A stretch of DNA of 64,000 bases. Source: Proteus vulgaris (lineage in GTDB: Bacteria; Pseudomonadota; Gammaproteobacteria; Enterobacterales; Enterobacteriaceae). Under the pieces are notes generated by a model. That model worked only from the letters and a program-made list of their open reading frames with translations, had not been told where the DNA came from and ran no database searches. The stretch lies in contig LR590468.1 in assembly GCA_901472505.1 (NCBI GenBank), positions 2,951,501 to 3,015,500 on the forward strand, given 5' to 3'. Both the position numbers and the translations under genes were made by a program. Below, piece after piece: positions 1 through 10,297 of this stretch (positions within the stretch are counted from its first letter, which is position 1; each line of letters opens with the position of its first letter).

Positions 1-554
1 TAACAGATGCAGCAATCGCTTTACCGGCAGGGCAAGTAGAGGCATGTGTAAAGGTGTTTGGTGAACCAAATGCAGCCGCTAAATGGAATAGGTGAGAGGA
101 GAGTGAACCTGATTTAGATGAAAAAGGAGATGCTCTCTGCGCCATAGTTTTGTTTTATGGCATTCATTTTTTCTGCTATTTCTTTATAAGCTTGTTCCCA
201 GCTTATGACCTCCCATTCACCTGCACCTCTTGGGCCTTTATGTTTCATGGGCTTGACAATACGGTTTGGATCATTAACAAGGCTAACGCCACTTCCACCT
301 CTGGCGCAAACTCGGCTACTTTGATGTTCTGCGTTTCGGTTTCCTTGGATAAATACAGTTTTATTGTTAACAACTTGAGCCTCTATCGGGCAACGATAGG
401 AACACATCTCACATAGACTCGGTGTTAATGTTGACTGACCCTTAAGAGAATCTACAGGATTAAATGCAAGTGCACCAGGTGGTAAACTACTGACGGTACA
501 ACCTACACATCCTACCCCCATCCCCTTAATGAAAGAACGACGACTAATACTCAT
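1..554 (-). CDS. phsA: Thiosulfate reductase molybdopterin subunit PhsA, N-terminal part (cut by window, one frameshift)
   Basis: Catalytic subunit of the periplasmic PhsABC thiosulfate reductase, which makes sulfite and sulfide during anaerobic respiration. The visible N-terminus has a twin-arginine signal (SRRSFIKG), four 4Fe-4S cysteines (C48, C51, C55, C83) and the molybdopterin-oxidoreductase start LVNDPNRIVKPMK. A GGAGG ribosome site precedes the ATG. The frame stops after codon 146 because the T-run on the coding strand opposite 121-125 has five bases. With four it continues as SSKSGSLSSHLF and then FTHASTCPAGKAIA, matching Salmonella PhsA as I remember it. About 185 of roughly 760 residues are visible; the rest lies left of the window. 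The break is probably a consensus error, although a real frameshift cannot be excluded. phsB and phsC are not in view. Confidence 0.88.
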
Positions 555-903
555 ATAACCTCCAGTTTCTTCTTATAGCTAAATATTATATATGGACGAT
601 TAAATAAATATTTGAAGGTGCCTCCAGTTTATTAATTCATAAGTGATAAGTTAGTTGTAAATAATAAATAATAGAGAATAAGACGTTAATAAATGTCACA
701 AAATAAATTAACTAAAATAGACAAAATTAAATGATAATTATTTTCTTCTATTAACTTATGTTATAAAGGTTATGAGGTTAAAGAGCAGATTTTAATGAAT
801 GCCATAGTTATATTTACTTCTTTTAAATTCACTCACTTACGTCATTAATCTGTTTTGTTAAAGTGTATTTAAAATATATGATTTATGACAACAAATAATT
901 GAC

Positions 904-944
904 AAAAAAAACCATCGGTATATAATTATCTATATATCGATGGT
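904..944 (-). terminator. Rho-independent terminator read on the minus strand
   Basis: Arms ACCATCG and CGATGGT continue inward as TATATA/TATATA with one mismatch around a six-base loop. On the minus strand the hairpin is followed by eight T. It would end transcripts coming from the permease gene side before phsA. Confidence 0.6.
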
Positions 945-1090
945 GGGTGTTATTGTAATTAATTTGTTATTTAAAAATAAAATTAAATAATATTTTTTAG
1001 CGATATTTAAATCCAGTTTTTTCTTAAAATATAATTTGTAAAAAATAGCTAACTTATTATTTTGATGATAAATACGAGTAAAAGAGAAAA

Positions 1091-1123
1091 ATAAACAGAT
1101 GATGTTTTATACGAAACATCATC
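1091..1123 (-). terminator. Hairpin with U-rich tail, minus strand
   Basis: Perfect 10-bp arms GATGATGTTT/AAACATCATC with a six-base loop. On the minus strand it is followed by TGTTTATTTTTC. Probably a first, leakier terminator for the permease transcript. Confidence 0.45.
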
Positions 1124-1410
1124 ATTGAAACGTAATCAAACTGATACGAAAAATGAGACAATCTATAAATTATTATTCATTATGTTTAAATATTAATTAA
1201 TAAAGCTAATAGTTATGGGGTTGTGTGTGGATTGTCAAAAGGAGCTATTTTTTGTTTTATACATCTCAATAATATTAATGCCAAGTAAATGTGCGTAGGA
1301 AAAAGTTTAAAAGGAATGTTAAAAACAAAATGGCTTATTGAATACTGAGAGTCATTGTGTTTGCATGTTGTCAAAATATTTTTCTATCTTTCTTATATAA
1401 AAGAAAGGAT

Positions 1411-2214
1411 TTAAAGCAACATAATGATTAAGACAAGACTCAGTAACAGGGGATAAACTCTCGCATGCCATTTATCGGGAAAATGAGATAAAAAGCGCTC
1501 AGAGATCTTCAAGCCTATCCATGTACTACAAATCAGAATAAAGACTGCCTTTAGCCAAATATAACCAATAAAACCAGATTCACTATTTAAAGGGGAAGTA
1601 AAGGAAAGTGCGACATAAGTGAAGGTTGCAGTGAGTGCTAAAGGTAAGGTTAATGTATTTGCCATGGCTGCAGATTGTGCCATTGGTGTCCCTCTACGAC
1701 GTAACAGAGGAACAGTCATTACACTTCCGCCAACGCCTAAAAAAGCGGCAATAATACCAATGACAACACCATTAATCGTTTCTCTTGCTTTAGTCACCTT
1801 TTTTGTGTGGTGAGTTGGAGCCATAAAACCAGGACGAAAATAGCAATCTAAAATAGTGACAAAGAGATAGCCAATAAAGATCCATTTGATCCAAGAGCCT
1901 TCAATCGTTAATGCGAGAAGGGCGCCTAAGATCCCCCCACAAGCAATCCCAATAAAAAGGATGAACATGCTATGCCAATTAAGCCTTCTTGCCTTATGGT
2001 GTTTAATGGTTGTTATTGTTGCAGAAAACAACATAATTAATGTCGAGGTGGCAACAGCTATTTTCATTGCATGCTCAGCAGGTAAGCTGTCTATTCCCCA
2101 GAGTGTTAGAATAAGCGTGTAGAGTAAAGGAACCGTGACAAAGCCACCGCCAAAGCCAAATAACCATGTTGTAATGCCTGAAATTAAACCAAACGAAATC
2201 AGCCAGAATGTCAT
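1411..2214 (-). CDS. TauE/SafE-family membrane permease (sulfite/organic-anion exporter type)
   Basis: Integral membrane protein of 267 residues with about eight hydrophobic segments. It shows the two-fold TauE/SafE architecture: an N-terminal glycine-rich loop FGFGGGFVTVPLL (about residues 20-32) and its repeat FLGVGGSVMTVPLLRR near 158-173. Family members move sulfite, sulfoacetate or other small anions; the substrate here cannot be read from sequence. An AGGAG site precedes the ATG. It is divergent from an AraC-type regulator, which probably controls it. A link to sulfur metabolism is suggested only by the nearby phsA. Confidence 0.8.
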   Translation of the reverse strand: MTFWLISFGLISGITTWLFGFGGGFVTVPLLYTLILTLWGIDSLPAEHAMKIAVATSTLIMLFSATITTIKHHKARRLNWHSMFILFIGIACGGILGALLALTIEGSWIKWIFIGYLFVTILDCYFRPGFMAPTHHTKKVTKARETINGVVIGIIAAFLGVGGSVMTVPLLRRRGTPMAQSAAMANTLTLPLALTATFTYVALSFTSPLNSESGFIGYIWLKAVFILICSTWIGLKISERFLSHFPDKWHARVYPLLLSLVLIIMLL

Positions 2215-2318
2215 TTCAAATCTCCTGTTGAGTCAGGAGATCAACAATATAGAATAAAATAATGGCTTGCCCACGAGATAATGACAAGTTTATATGAATT
2301 TAGGACAATTTTAATATT

Positions 2319-3095
2319 ATGCGTAATATCGATATTAACAATGTGGATCATCTTCCCCGTGATATTTTGGCATTAGGATCTGATTATCCTTATGACACAT
2401 TACTCGAAGCACATCATCATCGACGAGCCCAATTTTTATATGCCCCAAATGGTGTTATGAAAGTTAAAACTGAAGATGGCCAATGGATTGTATTACCTTA
2501 CAGCGGTGTGTGGATCCCTGCTAAAAAAGTACATCAAGTGCTAATGTTGGGTAGCAGTACTTATAGTCTCTATATTGAGCCGAATAAAGTACCTCGTTAT
2601 TCGGAATATTGTGAGGTTTTACACGTTTCTCCTTTGTTTCATCAGCTATTACTTTCAGCAAATCAACTTCCTTTGCTTTATGATTTAGGTGGGAGAGATA
2701 GCGCTTTATTAACGTTACTTTGTCATGAATTAACTCAGGCCAAATCATTACCTTATTTTACACCTTTACCTCAACATGCTTTATTGGATTTACTATGTAC
2801 TGAATTTATGTCACAGCCCAATATTCGTACCACACCAGAGATGTGGGCTGAGAAATTAAATAAGAGCTTGCGTACTTTTACGCGACTCTTTCATAAAGAA
2901 ACGGGTCTCTCTTTTCGCGAGTGGCGTCAAAAAGCGTGTTTAATGTATGCACTAACAGCATTAAAGAAAGGTCATTCAGTCACCGAAATTGCTTTAGAAT
3001 TAGGGTATGAGAATCCGAGTGCCTTTAGTGCAATGTTTAATAAAGAGATGGGATACTCACCGAAATTATTTTTAAAGCAATTGAAAGCATTTTAG
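2319..3095 (+). CDS. AraC-family transcriptional regulator with N-terminal cupin-like domain
   Basis: 258 residues. The N-terminal half has a cupin pattern (AHHHRRAQFLYAPNGVMKV, then GVWIPAKKVHQV), the usual effector pocket of this subfamily. The C-terminal third has the double helix-turn-helix of AraC proteins: MWAEKLNKSLRTFTRLFHKE and later VTEIALELGYENPSAFSAMF. The arrangement resembles E. coli NimR. Divergent from the TauE-type permease gene with about 100 bp between them, so it most likely regulates that gene. The ribosome site is weak (AGGA 13 bases before the ATG), so the start is slightly uncertain. Confidence 0.82.
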   Translation: MRNIDINNVDHLPRDILALGSDYPYDTLLEAHHHRRAQFLYAPNGVMKVKTEDGQWIVLPYSGVWIPAKKVHQVLMLGSSTYSLYIEPNKVPRYSEYCEVLHVSPLFHQLLLSANQLPLLYDLGGRDSALLTLLCHELTQAKSLPYFTPLPQHALLDLLCTEFMSQPNIRTTPEMWAEKLNKSLRTFTRLFHKETGLSFREWRQKACLMYALTALKKGHSVTEIALELGYENPSAFSAMFNKEMGYSPKLFLKQLKAF

Positions 3096-3221
3096 TAAAA
3101 CAGTTATATATAAGAATAAACACAATCATTGATGATGGTATTTATTATTCCCTTTTTAAGGGAAATTTCACTGTTCAAAAAAGAAACAAAAAAATTCCTT
3201 CCAATATCAGTACGTTAAAAC

Positions 3222-3251
3222 TTGATTAATAGAGAGTGAGGGAGGTAAAAT
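3222..3251 (+). promoter_or_regulatory. Probable tRNA promoter
   Basis: TTGATT and TAAAAT separated by 18 bp, placing the transcription start about 33 bases before the mature tRNA end. Good match to a sigma-70 promoter. Confidence 0.5.
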
Positions 3252-3290
3252 AAGGTTCATCCATAAGTCATACATCACTTCATTACGTAT

Positions 3291-3365
3291 GTTCCCTTAG
3301 TTAAATGGATATAACAAGCCCCTCCTAAGGGCTAGTTACAGGTTCGATCCCTGTAGGGAACGCCA
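3291..3365 (+). tRNA. argW: tRNA-Arg (anticodon CCU)
   Basis: 75 bases forming a full cloverleaf. The acceptor stem is GTTCCCT/AGGGAAC, with discriminator G and an encoded CCA. The anticodon arm is AGCCC-CTCCTAA-GGGCT (anticodon 3324-3326), and the T-arm contains GGTTCGATCC. It is close to E. coli argW and sits beside mlaA/fadL as in E. coli. argW is a known phage and island integration site; no integrase or partial tRNA copy is visible here. Confidence 0.95.
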
Positions 3366-3723
3366 TCTATTGTTTAGCCTTAGATGTCGAATATATTCCT
3401 AGAGTAGCCGTTTTGTATTCACTCTATTATCGCCATAGTTTCGCTTCTTCGTTTAATAACAATTTTTTCGTACTCTAATGCTAAGAGCAATTAGTGATAA
3501 AAGAATATCAGTAAACGAGTATCAAGCATTTCAATACTAGCCCTATAATATTGGGCTAATATTGTAAATTAGCTCAATGGGATAATCCTAAAAACTGAAT
3601 TATCTTATAAGATCAACGCCTAATAAAAGTACCACTTGTGACGTATTGACAGTATTATGTGTAGAGTTTATGAATATGCGAACTATGATGCTGCTCATCA
3701 TAAGATAATTAGCGGAGAACATT
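3366..3723. other. Intergenic region between argW and mlaA
   Basis: No gene seen. It contains a small inverted repeat, TAGCCC...GGGCTA around 3539-3557, enclosing TATAAT. This may be part of the mlaA promoter region. No attachment-site duplication of the tRNA 3' end was found. Confidence 0.5.
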
Positions 3724-4462
3724 ATGAAGTATCGCCTGTGCGGTGTTGCTCTTTCAGTCGCCTTACTTTCAGGATGTGCAAGTACCCCTAATAATGGGGA
3801 GGCGCGCTCTGACCCATTGGAAGGGTTTAACCGCCAGATGTTTGATTTTAACTACTATGTTTTAGACCCATATATCTTACGTCCAGTTGCGGTTGTTTGG
3901 CGTGATTATGTGCCCCCTCCAGCAAGAAATGGCTTATCTAATTTTCTTGGTAATCTAGAAGAGCCTGCAAGTATGCTAAATAGTGTATTGCGTGGTGATT
4001 TTTGAAAAGGGAGCAAAACATTTTGGTCGTTTTTGGATCAATACAGTCTTTGGTATGGGTGGCTTAATTGATGTCGCTGGTATGTCCAAAGAAACAATGG
4101 AAAAAGAAGTGCCAATGCGATTTGGTAGTACGTTAGGGCATTATGGTGTGGGTTATGGTCCTTATGTGGTTGTCCCTGGCTATGGTAGCTTTACTGTCCG
4201 TGAAGAGGGTGGTGACTGGGCTGACTTAACATATCCCATGTTGAGTTATTTAACGTTTTGGATGTCAGCGGGTAAATGGGCATTAGAAGGCATTGAAACA
4301 CGTGCACAGTTGCTCGATTCCGATGCTATTTTGCAAAACTCCTCTGATCCTTATTTAATGATGCGTGAAGCTTATTTCCAAAGTAATGACTTCAAAGCGG
4401 GTACGGTAAAAGAGAATCCTAACGCGAAAGCGATTGAAGATGATTTAGATTCCATTGACTAA
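3724..4462 (+). CDS. mlaA: Outer-membrane lipid-asymmetry lipoprotein MlaA (VacJ), one frameshift
   Basis: Outer-membrane lipoprotein of the Mla pathway. It removes mislocalised phospholipids from the outer leaflet and passes them to MlaC and MlaFEDB. It has a lipoprotein signal (LLSGCAS) and the family landmarks RSDPLEGFNRQMFDFN, RNGLSNFLGNLEEP, FGMGGLIDVAGM, FGSTLGHYGVGYGPY and EGIETRAQLLDSD. Translation stops after GDF because the T-run at 3999-4003 has five bases. With four it continues as GDFEKGAKHFGRFW to the natural end, giving a protein of normal length (about 245 residues). The break is most likely a sequencing error. Monocistronic, followed by a shared terminator with fadL. Confidence 0.92.
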
Positions 4463-4490
4463 TCTTTGTGGTTAGTTTTAGGTATTAATA

Positions 4491-4520
4491 AAAAAATGGT
4501 CTTGAAAAAGACCATTTTTT
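4491..4520. terminator. Bidirectional terminator between convergent mlaA and fadL
   Basis: Thirteen-base arms AAAAAATGGTCTT/AAGACCATTTTTT around GAAA. T-runs follow the stem in both directions. Confidence 0.85.
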
Positions 4521-4546
4521 GTATAAAAAGCAATATAGAGCAAGAG

Positions 4547-5887
4547 TTAGAAACGGTAGTTAAAGTTCATACCGTATAACCATGCTTTACCAGATGACTC
4601 GAATTCATAAGCCGGTAATGGTAAATCTTCAGATAATTTCTCTTTGATTGTGACTTTTTTACCATGCATATACGCTAAGCCAACATCCACAGACATATCT
4701 TTGTTAAATGCGTAGGTTGCACCTGCACTTAACCAGAAACGGTCTTGGTCAGGAATGGAGATAGAACGTTTATCAGCAGGAACTGGGCTATCATCAAAGG
4801 CAATACCTGTACGGAATGTCCAGTTATCATCGTGATAATATGTTGTACCTAACGCAACACGCCATGCGTCACGGAAGCCTTCTTCTTTCTTGAATAGTTG
4901 CTGACCATCACTCTTACGTGTGGCTCTTAACTCTTCAAATGCGCTCCAGCTTGTATAAGCGAAGTTATAGTGAACCGCCCATTTTGGTGCAACGCGGTGA
5001 TAAGCGGCAAATTCCCAAATTTCAGGTAAGTTAAGGTCAAGTTTACCTTTAATGGTCTCGCCGTTAGTACCTACAATTCCCATTCCTTCGAGTTGTGGAA
5101 TTGAACGTAAGTCACTTTGGTATTCACCGTCTTTAAATTTAACTTTAACTTTTGAACGGTAAGTAAAGCTTACGCGATTACCTTCGTCAAATTCATATAA
5201 TAAACCCGCGTTCCAGCCAAAGCCCCATGCATCACCTTTCAATTGAGCAAAGCGATCACTTGGCGATAAGCTTGATATATAACCACCTAATGGAGGTGGT
5301 AATTTATTTCCTAAAACTTTACCCGCTTCACCAACATGGCGTGTAATTTCTGCATCAGCATAAAGGGCATTTAAGCCTAAACCAACACTGAATTGATTAT
5401 TAACACGGTAACCTGCACTTAGATTTAAGTTCATGGTTTTCAGATCGGTTTTGCCACCGATAAGACCAGCAGGATAATCATTCGGAAAATCTGTTGCTAA
5501 ACCGAAGTTTGTTGTTCCTGATGCGCCAATGGCCCACTTATCATTAATTGGAGCAACAAAGTGGATATTGGGTACTAATGCACTTGGGGCGATATCTTTT
5601 GCAGTAGTGTCAGTACCAGTAAGAGGTGATCTACCTTTAATATCGACGCTCGGGTTAATATGGATAGCACCAACAGAGAATTCAGGGCGATCAAACATCG
5701 TGAGTGCAGCTGGGTTACGGCTACCTACGCTTGCGTCATCGGCGATAACGCCTTCCCCTGAAAATGCACGCCCTAGTGCTGAAGTAGAATATTCATTTAA
5801 CTGAAAACCGGCAGCGCCTGCTTGAGAGGAGATAACACCTACCAAGGCAGCTAGTGCTGTGCGAGTAAACAGGTTTTTACGGTTCAT
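4547..5887 (-). CDS. fadL: Long-chain fatty-acid outer-membrane transporter FadL
   Basis: Fourteen-strand beta-barrel with an N-terminal hatch that brings long-chain fatty acids across the outer membrane for FadD activation and beta-oxidation. 446 residues, the same as E. coli. A Sec signal peptide ends near residue 26 (SQAGA), and the mature protein starts [11 protein letters not shown]. The conserved [11 protein letters not shown] lies in the hatch region, [20 protein letters not shown] in the barrel, and a terminal aromatic (YRF) at the C-terminus suits BAM-dependent assembly. Intact. A FadR-like operator lies 78 bp upstream, so repression by FadR in the absence of fatty acids is expected. 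Confidence 0.95.
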   Translation of the reverse strand: MNRKNLFTRTALAALVGVISSQAGAAGFQLNEYSTSALGRAFSGEGVIADDASVGSRNPAALTMFDRPEFSVGAIHINPSVDIKGRSPLTGTDTTAKDIAPSALVPNIHFVAPINDKWAIGASGTTNFGLATDFPNDYPAGLIGGKTDLKTMNLNLSAGYRVNNQFSVGLGLNALYADAEITRHVGEAGKVLGNKLPPPLGGYISSLSPSDRFAQLKGDAWGFGWNAGLLYEFDEGNRVSFTYRSKVKVKFKDGEYQSDLRSIPQLEGMGIVGTNGETIKGKLDLNLPEIWEFAAYHRVAPKWAVHYNFAYTSWSAFEELRATRKSDGQQLFKKEEGFRDAWRVALGTTYYHDDNWTFRTGIAFDDSPVPADKRSISIPDQDRFWLSAGATYAFNKDMSVDVGLAYMHGKKVTIKEKLSEDLPLPAYEFESSGKAWLYGMNFNYRF

Positions 5888-5964
5888 GACCTAAACCCTC
5901 ATAATTTTTTTAAGTTAGTAACTTCTGATTAGAAGCGCTGGATTTTAGGTGCGGTTGTCGTTAT

Positions 5965-5981
5965 GACAAATCAGACCAGTT
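5965..5981 (-). promoter_or_regulatory. Predicted FadR operator of fadL
   Basis: The minus strand reads AACTGGTCTGATTTGTC, close to the FadR consensus AACTGGTCNGACNTGTT. It sits just downstream of a TATACT -10-like hexamer in the fadL promoter region, where FadR would block transcription. Confidence 0.7.
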
Positions 5982-6232
5982 GTCTAAGTATATAGTTGAT
6001 TACCCCAAATGTTGCAAGTGTGTTTTGCAAATATTGCCAAATTGATTTAATAAATGGGATTTAGTTAACATTATTTTTACAAAATATCCCAATAAAGATA
6101 ATTTTGATTGTTAAATAAACAGAATAATCAATTATTTTTGTAAATTTGTAGGATAATTTGAGCTAAAGCAGTTTATTTTATTTTTTTGCGATTATGATAG
6201 ATAATTAACATTTCTTTCGTTGGGAGACTAAA

Positions 6233-6529
6233 ATGGCAGACGCAATTAATCGCTGTAGTGCAGAAGAAACCGCTGCTTGCTGTTGTGTAGATGTGGGTAC
6301 TATTATTGACAATAAAAATTGCACTGCGTCATATCAGCATGTCTTCGCTGATAAAGTACAAGCGCAAGCAATGTTGGATCAACTCAGTGCAAAAGCACAA
6401 TCTATCGCTTCAGAGCCTTGTAAAATCAATCAACAATTTGCTGATGTTGATGGTGGTGTTCAACTTACCGTTGATTTTACATTTTCGTGTGAAGCAGAAA
6501 ATCTGATCTTCCAGTTAGGATTACGTTAA
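6233..6529 (+). CDS. yfcZ: YfcZ/YiiS-family small protein
   Basis: 98 residues, cysteine-rich at the N-terminus (CSAEETAACCCVDVGT), with the conserved C-terminal segment LTVDFTFSCEAENLIFQLGLR. This is the DUF406 family, of unknown function, found next to fadL in E. coli as here. Divergent from fadL, with its own terminator, so monocistronic. No catalytic motif can be identified. The clustered cysteines could hint at metal binding or redox sensitivity, which is inference only. Confidence 0.88.
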   Translation: MADAINRCSAEETAACCCVDVGTIIDNKNCTASYQHVFADKVQAQAMLDQLSAKAQSIASEPCKINQQFADVDGGVQLTVDFTFSCEAENLIFQLGLR

Positions 6530-6551
6530 TCTGCTGAAAACAAATAGATTT

Positions 6552-6580
6552 AAGGCTGTTGAATGTCAACAGCCTTTTTT
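6552..6580 (+). terminator. Rho-independent terminator of yfcZ
   Basis: AAGGCTGTTGA/TCAACAGCCTT arms, 3-base loop, followed by T6. Confidence 0.85.
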
Positions 6581-6715
6581 ATGACTCGCCATTGTATTTT
6601 TTATCCTTTCTATCTTTATTGTTGGGTTCAGACATTCTATCGAAATAATGCGCGCTAACTCCCACTTCTCATAAAATGATGTTTCTGATAGGTGAAATTT
6701 TTGTTAACACTATTG

Positions 6716-6730
6716 TCAGGTCAGACCTCT
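6716..6730 (+). promoter_or_regulatory. Predicted FadR operator of fadIJ
   Basis: TCAGGTCAGACCTCT contains the perfect dyad AGGTC-A-GACCT and so keeps the GGTCNGACC core of FadR sites. It lies about 35 bp before the fadI start, suggesting the operon is repressed until acyl-CoA accumulates. Confidence 0.6.
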
Positions 6731-6764
6731 TTGGTGTTAGGAACTCATTTTGTCAGGAGCCGTT

Positions 6765-8068
6765 ATGAAGTCATCAACGAACAGTGCTATGAAAGATCGC
6801 ATCGCCATTGTCAGCGGGCTACGTTTACCTTTTGCTAAACAAGCGACTGCGTATCGAGGAATACCTGCGGTTGAATTAGGGCGTTCAGTGGTTCAAGAAT
6901 TAGTGACTCGCAATGAAATTCCTCCTGAAATTATTGATCAACTTGTTTTTGGGCAAGTGGTACAAATGCCAGAAGCACCGAATATAGCTAGAGAAATTGT
7001 ACTTGGTGCTGGCTTAAGTGTAAAAACAGATGCTTACAGTGTTACAAGAGCGTGCGCAACGAGCTTTCAAGCGATTGCCAATGTCGCTGAGAGCATGATG
7101 GCAGGGCATGTCTCTGTCGGTATTGCGGGTGGCGCAGATTCATCATCTGTTTTGCCTATTGGTGTTAGTAAAAAATTAGCGGATGTATTGTTAAGTCTTA
7201 ATAAAGCAAAATCATTGGTCAGCGCTTAAGTTATTTAAGCCAATTGCGGTTTCGAGATCTTCTCCCTGTCGCCCCTGCCGTTGCTGAATATTCAACAGGC
7301 TTACGTATGGGAGATACCGCTGAGCAAATGGCAAAAACTTATCATATTTCCAGAGTCGCTCAAGATGAGTTAGCACATCGTTCTCATCAATTAGCAACTA
7401 AAGCATGGGAAATGGGAAAATTAGATGATGAAGTGATGACCGCTTTTTTCCCACCTTACAAAGAAGGTTTCCATCAAGATAACAATATTCGTAAAAATTC
7501 AGTTCTTGATTCTTACGCTAAGTTAAAACCTGCTTTTGATCGTCGCCATGGTAGCGTTACTGCCGCAAACAGTACACCATTAACAGATGGTGCAGCTGCA
7601 GTATTAATGATGAAAGAGTCCATTGCAAAAAGCTTAGGTTATCAGCCTCTTGGTTATCTACGTAGTTATGCGTTTACAGCAACAGATGTTTGGAAAGATA
7701 TGTTATTAGGACCTTCATATGCCACGCCACTTGCGCTTTCTCGCGCAGGACTTTCTTTGAGTGATCTTACGTTAATTGATATGCATGAAGCTTTCGCCGC
7801 ACAAACATTAAGTAATTTGACACTGTTTGCTAGCGAGCAGTTTGCTAAAGAGCAATTAGGATTATCCAAAGCAATTGGAGAAGTGGATATGGATAAATTT
7901 AATGTGCTAGGTGGCTCTATTGCTTATGGACATCCATTTGCCGCGACAGGTGCAAGAATGGTGACACAGACGTTACATGAGCTTAAACGCCGAGGTGGTG
8001 GGTTTGGGTTAACGACTGCGTGTGCAGCGGGTGGATTAGGTGTGGCAATGATTTTGGAGGTGGAATAA
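6765..8068 (+). CDS. fadI: 3-ketoacyl-CoA thiolase FadI, one frameshift
   Basis: Thiolase of the anaerobic/alternative beta-oxidation complex FadI-FadJ. It cleaves 3-ketoacyl-CoA to acetyl-CoA and a shortened acyl-CoA. The acyl-accepting cysteine is C97 in [10 protein letters not shown]. The C-terminal catalytic motifs are [16 protein letters not shown] (His) and TACAAGGLG (Cys). The ATG after the CAGGAG site is preferred over an upstream in-frame TTG. The frame breaks near 7217: adding one G to TTGGTC restores [20 protein letters not shown], matching E. coli FadI in this region. Its stop overlaps the fadJ start by one base (TAATG), so the two are translationally coupled. Probably intact in the organism. 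Confidence 0.93.
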
Positions 8069-10225
8069 TGGAACAACAAACAACACTAGAAAACACTTCC
8101 GTTTTCCAATTTTCAGTTCGTAACGATAAAGTCGGCGTGATAACCATTGATGTTATCGGTGAAAAAGTAAATACCTTAAAAGCTGAATTTGTGCAGCAAT
8201 TCCAAGATGTTTTGAAACAAGCGCAACAACATTCGGGTGTAAAAGGGTTAATTATCACATCAGGTAAAGCAGATAGTTTTATTGCGGGTGCTGATATCTC
8301 GATGATTGCGGATTGCAAAACGAAAGAAGAAGCAAGTGCACTCGCAAAAGCAGGGCAAGATCTTTTTACCCAACTCGAAAATTATCCGTTACCTGTTGTT
8401 GCTGCTATCAATGGCGCCTGTCTTGGTGGGGGACTTGAATTAGCATTGGCCTGCCATGGACGAATTTGTTCTGATAATAACAAAACACGTTTAGGGCTTC
8501 CTGAAGTACAACTTGGATTATTGCCCGGTTCTGGTGGTACTCAGCGTTTACCTCGCCTTATTGGGGTAACATCGGCGTTAGATTTAATATTAACAGGAAG
8601 GCAAATCAATGCTAAACGTGCGTTGAAATTAGGTCTGGTTAATGATGTTGTTTCACAAGATATTTTATTAGATGTTGCTGCTAAATGGATTTTGTCGGGT
8701 AAAAAAAGAACAGAAAAAACATTCAATAATGGATCGTTTCTGGGCAAATACGACATTAGGAAGAAATATACTGTTTGGGCAAGCTAAAAAGCGCGCATTA
8801 GCTAAGACAAAAGGACATTACCCCGCTGTTGAACGTATTCTACATGTAATAGAACGTGGCCTTGAAAAAGATATTCAAACAGGATTTAAAGAAGAAGCGA
8901 ATGCTTTTGGTGAGCTAGCGATGACACCCGTTTCATCATCGTTAAGACACCTCTTTTTTGCTTCTACAGCACTTAAAAATGAAACGGGATCATCTGAAAA
9001 AACCAGATAGTTTACATCATATCGGTATTTTAGGTGGGGGGTTAATGGGGGGGGTATCGCTTTTGTTACTGCTACAAAAGGGCATTTACCCGTAAGAATT
9101 AAAGATATTAGCGATAAAGGAATTGCTCAAGCTTTAAATTATAGTTGGAAAGCGCTTTCTACCAAGGTTAATAAAAAGAGATTGCCGGCACGTGAACGTC
9201 AACGCCAAATGAGCTTACTTTCTGGTTCATTGGATTACAGCGGTTTCCATCAATCTAATATTATTGTTGAAGCAGTTTTTGAAGATCTTGCTTTAAAACA
9301 GAAAATGGTGGCAGATATTGAAGATTTAGGTAAAGGCAAAATTATTTTTGCGTCTAACACCTCTTCATTACCTATTCACAAGATCGCAGAAACAGCGAAA
9401 TACCCAGAGAAAGTGATCGGGCTTCATTATTTTAGCCCTGTAGAAAAAATGCCATTAGTTGAAGTTATTCCTCATGAAAATACTAATGAAAAAACTATTG
9501 CAACAACGGTGGCTTTTGCTAAAAAGCAAGGTAAAGTTGCAATAGTTGTTGGTGATAAACCTGGCTTTTATGTGAATCGTATTCTTGCTCCTTATATCAG
9601 TGAAGCATTGACATGCTTAGTACAAGGTGAACCGATTGAAAATATTGATAAAGCTCTTGTCCAGTTTGGTTTCCCTGTAGGGCCGATTCAGTTATTAGAT
9701 GAAGTAGGTATTGATATTGGTACAAAAATAACACCAATATTAGTGAACGCATTTGGTGAAAGATTTGCTTCTCCACCTGCTGTTGATGCCATTATTGCTG
9801 ATAATAGAAAAGGGCGTAAAAATGGCAGAGGTTTTTATCTGTATACAAAACAGGTACTGCCTTTTTCATTTGGAAAAAATAAAAAACAGCCCGATCCCGC
9901 TATTTATCGTCTTTTACAAATTAAACCCAAAAGCCAATTATCTCCCTCTGAAATCACAGAGCGTTGTTTATTATTGATGCTTAATGAAGCTGTTCGTTGT
10001 TTAGATGAAAAAATTATAAAACAACCGCGCGATGGTGATATCGGCGCTGTTTTTGGTATTGGTTTTCCGCCTTTTTTTGGTGGCCCCTTCCGTTATATGG
10101 ATAGCATGGGAACAACAAAAGTAACAGAAAAGCTTAATCAACTGGCTGATAAATATGGTGAAAAATATCTCCCTTGTGAACGTTTAGTTGAAATGGCTAA
10201 ACGAAATGAACGTTTTTATGACTAA
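8068..10225 (+). CDS. fadJ: Fatty-acid oxidation multifunctional protein FadJ, three frameshifts
   Basis: Bifunctional alpha subunit with an N-terminal enoyl-CoA hydratase and a C-terminal 3-hydroxyacyl-CoA dehydrogenase. The hydratase part shows [10 protein letters not shown], the oxyanion loop [16 protein letters not shown] and catalytic glutamates E124 and E146. The dehydrogenase part shows the NAD-binding [38 protein letters not shown] and [15 protein letters not shown]. Three homopolymers break the frame: A7 at 8701-8707 (one too many), A6 at 8997-9002 (one too many) and G8 at 9047-9054 (one too few). Correcting all three gives a continuous protein of about 720 residues. Sequencing error is by far the simplest reading. 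Followed by a terminator. Confidence 0.92.
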
Positions 10226-10275
10226 TGAAACTGCTTTACCATTGCTTTTCCCTTTTGTGGCACTTGTTTTGATTG

Positions 10276-10297
10276 AGGCGCTTAGGCGCCTTTTTTC
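10276..10297 (+). terminator. Rho-independent terminator of fadIJ
   Basis: AGGCGC/GCGCCT stem with TTAG loop and T6 tail. Confidence 0.85.

Larger units (their letters stand above)
555..1410. other. AT-rich intergenic region between phsA and the TauE-type permease gene
   Basis: No convincing coding region on either strand. It should hold the phsA promoter and the 3' end of the permease transcript. Two hairpins that can act as minus-strand terminators are listed separately. A loose Fur-like stretch (TGATAATTATTTTC near 731-744) is too weak to call. Confidence 0.6.

Noticed and set aside
150..416. Plus-strand open frame opposite phsA
   Set aside because: Shadow of a conserved gene; its translation has no family features.
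731..744. Fur box upstream of phsA
   Set aside because: Only one half is close to consensus, and AT-rich DNA gives such matches by chance.
3291..3723. Prophage or island attachment site at argW
   Set aside because: No integrase and no duplicated tRNA 3' end in the flanking sequence inside this window.
8701..9054. Homopolymer tracts in fadJ (A7, A6, G8) as phase-variation switches
   Set aside because: Three independent off-frame tracts in one metabolic gene, with the same kind of break in over a dozen housekeeping genes, fit sequencing error much better than contingency loci.
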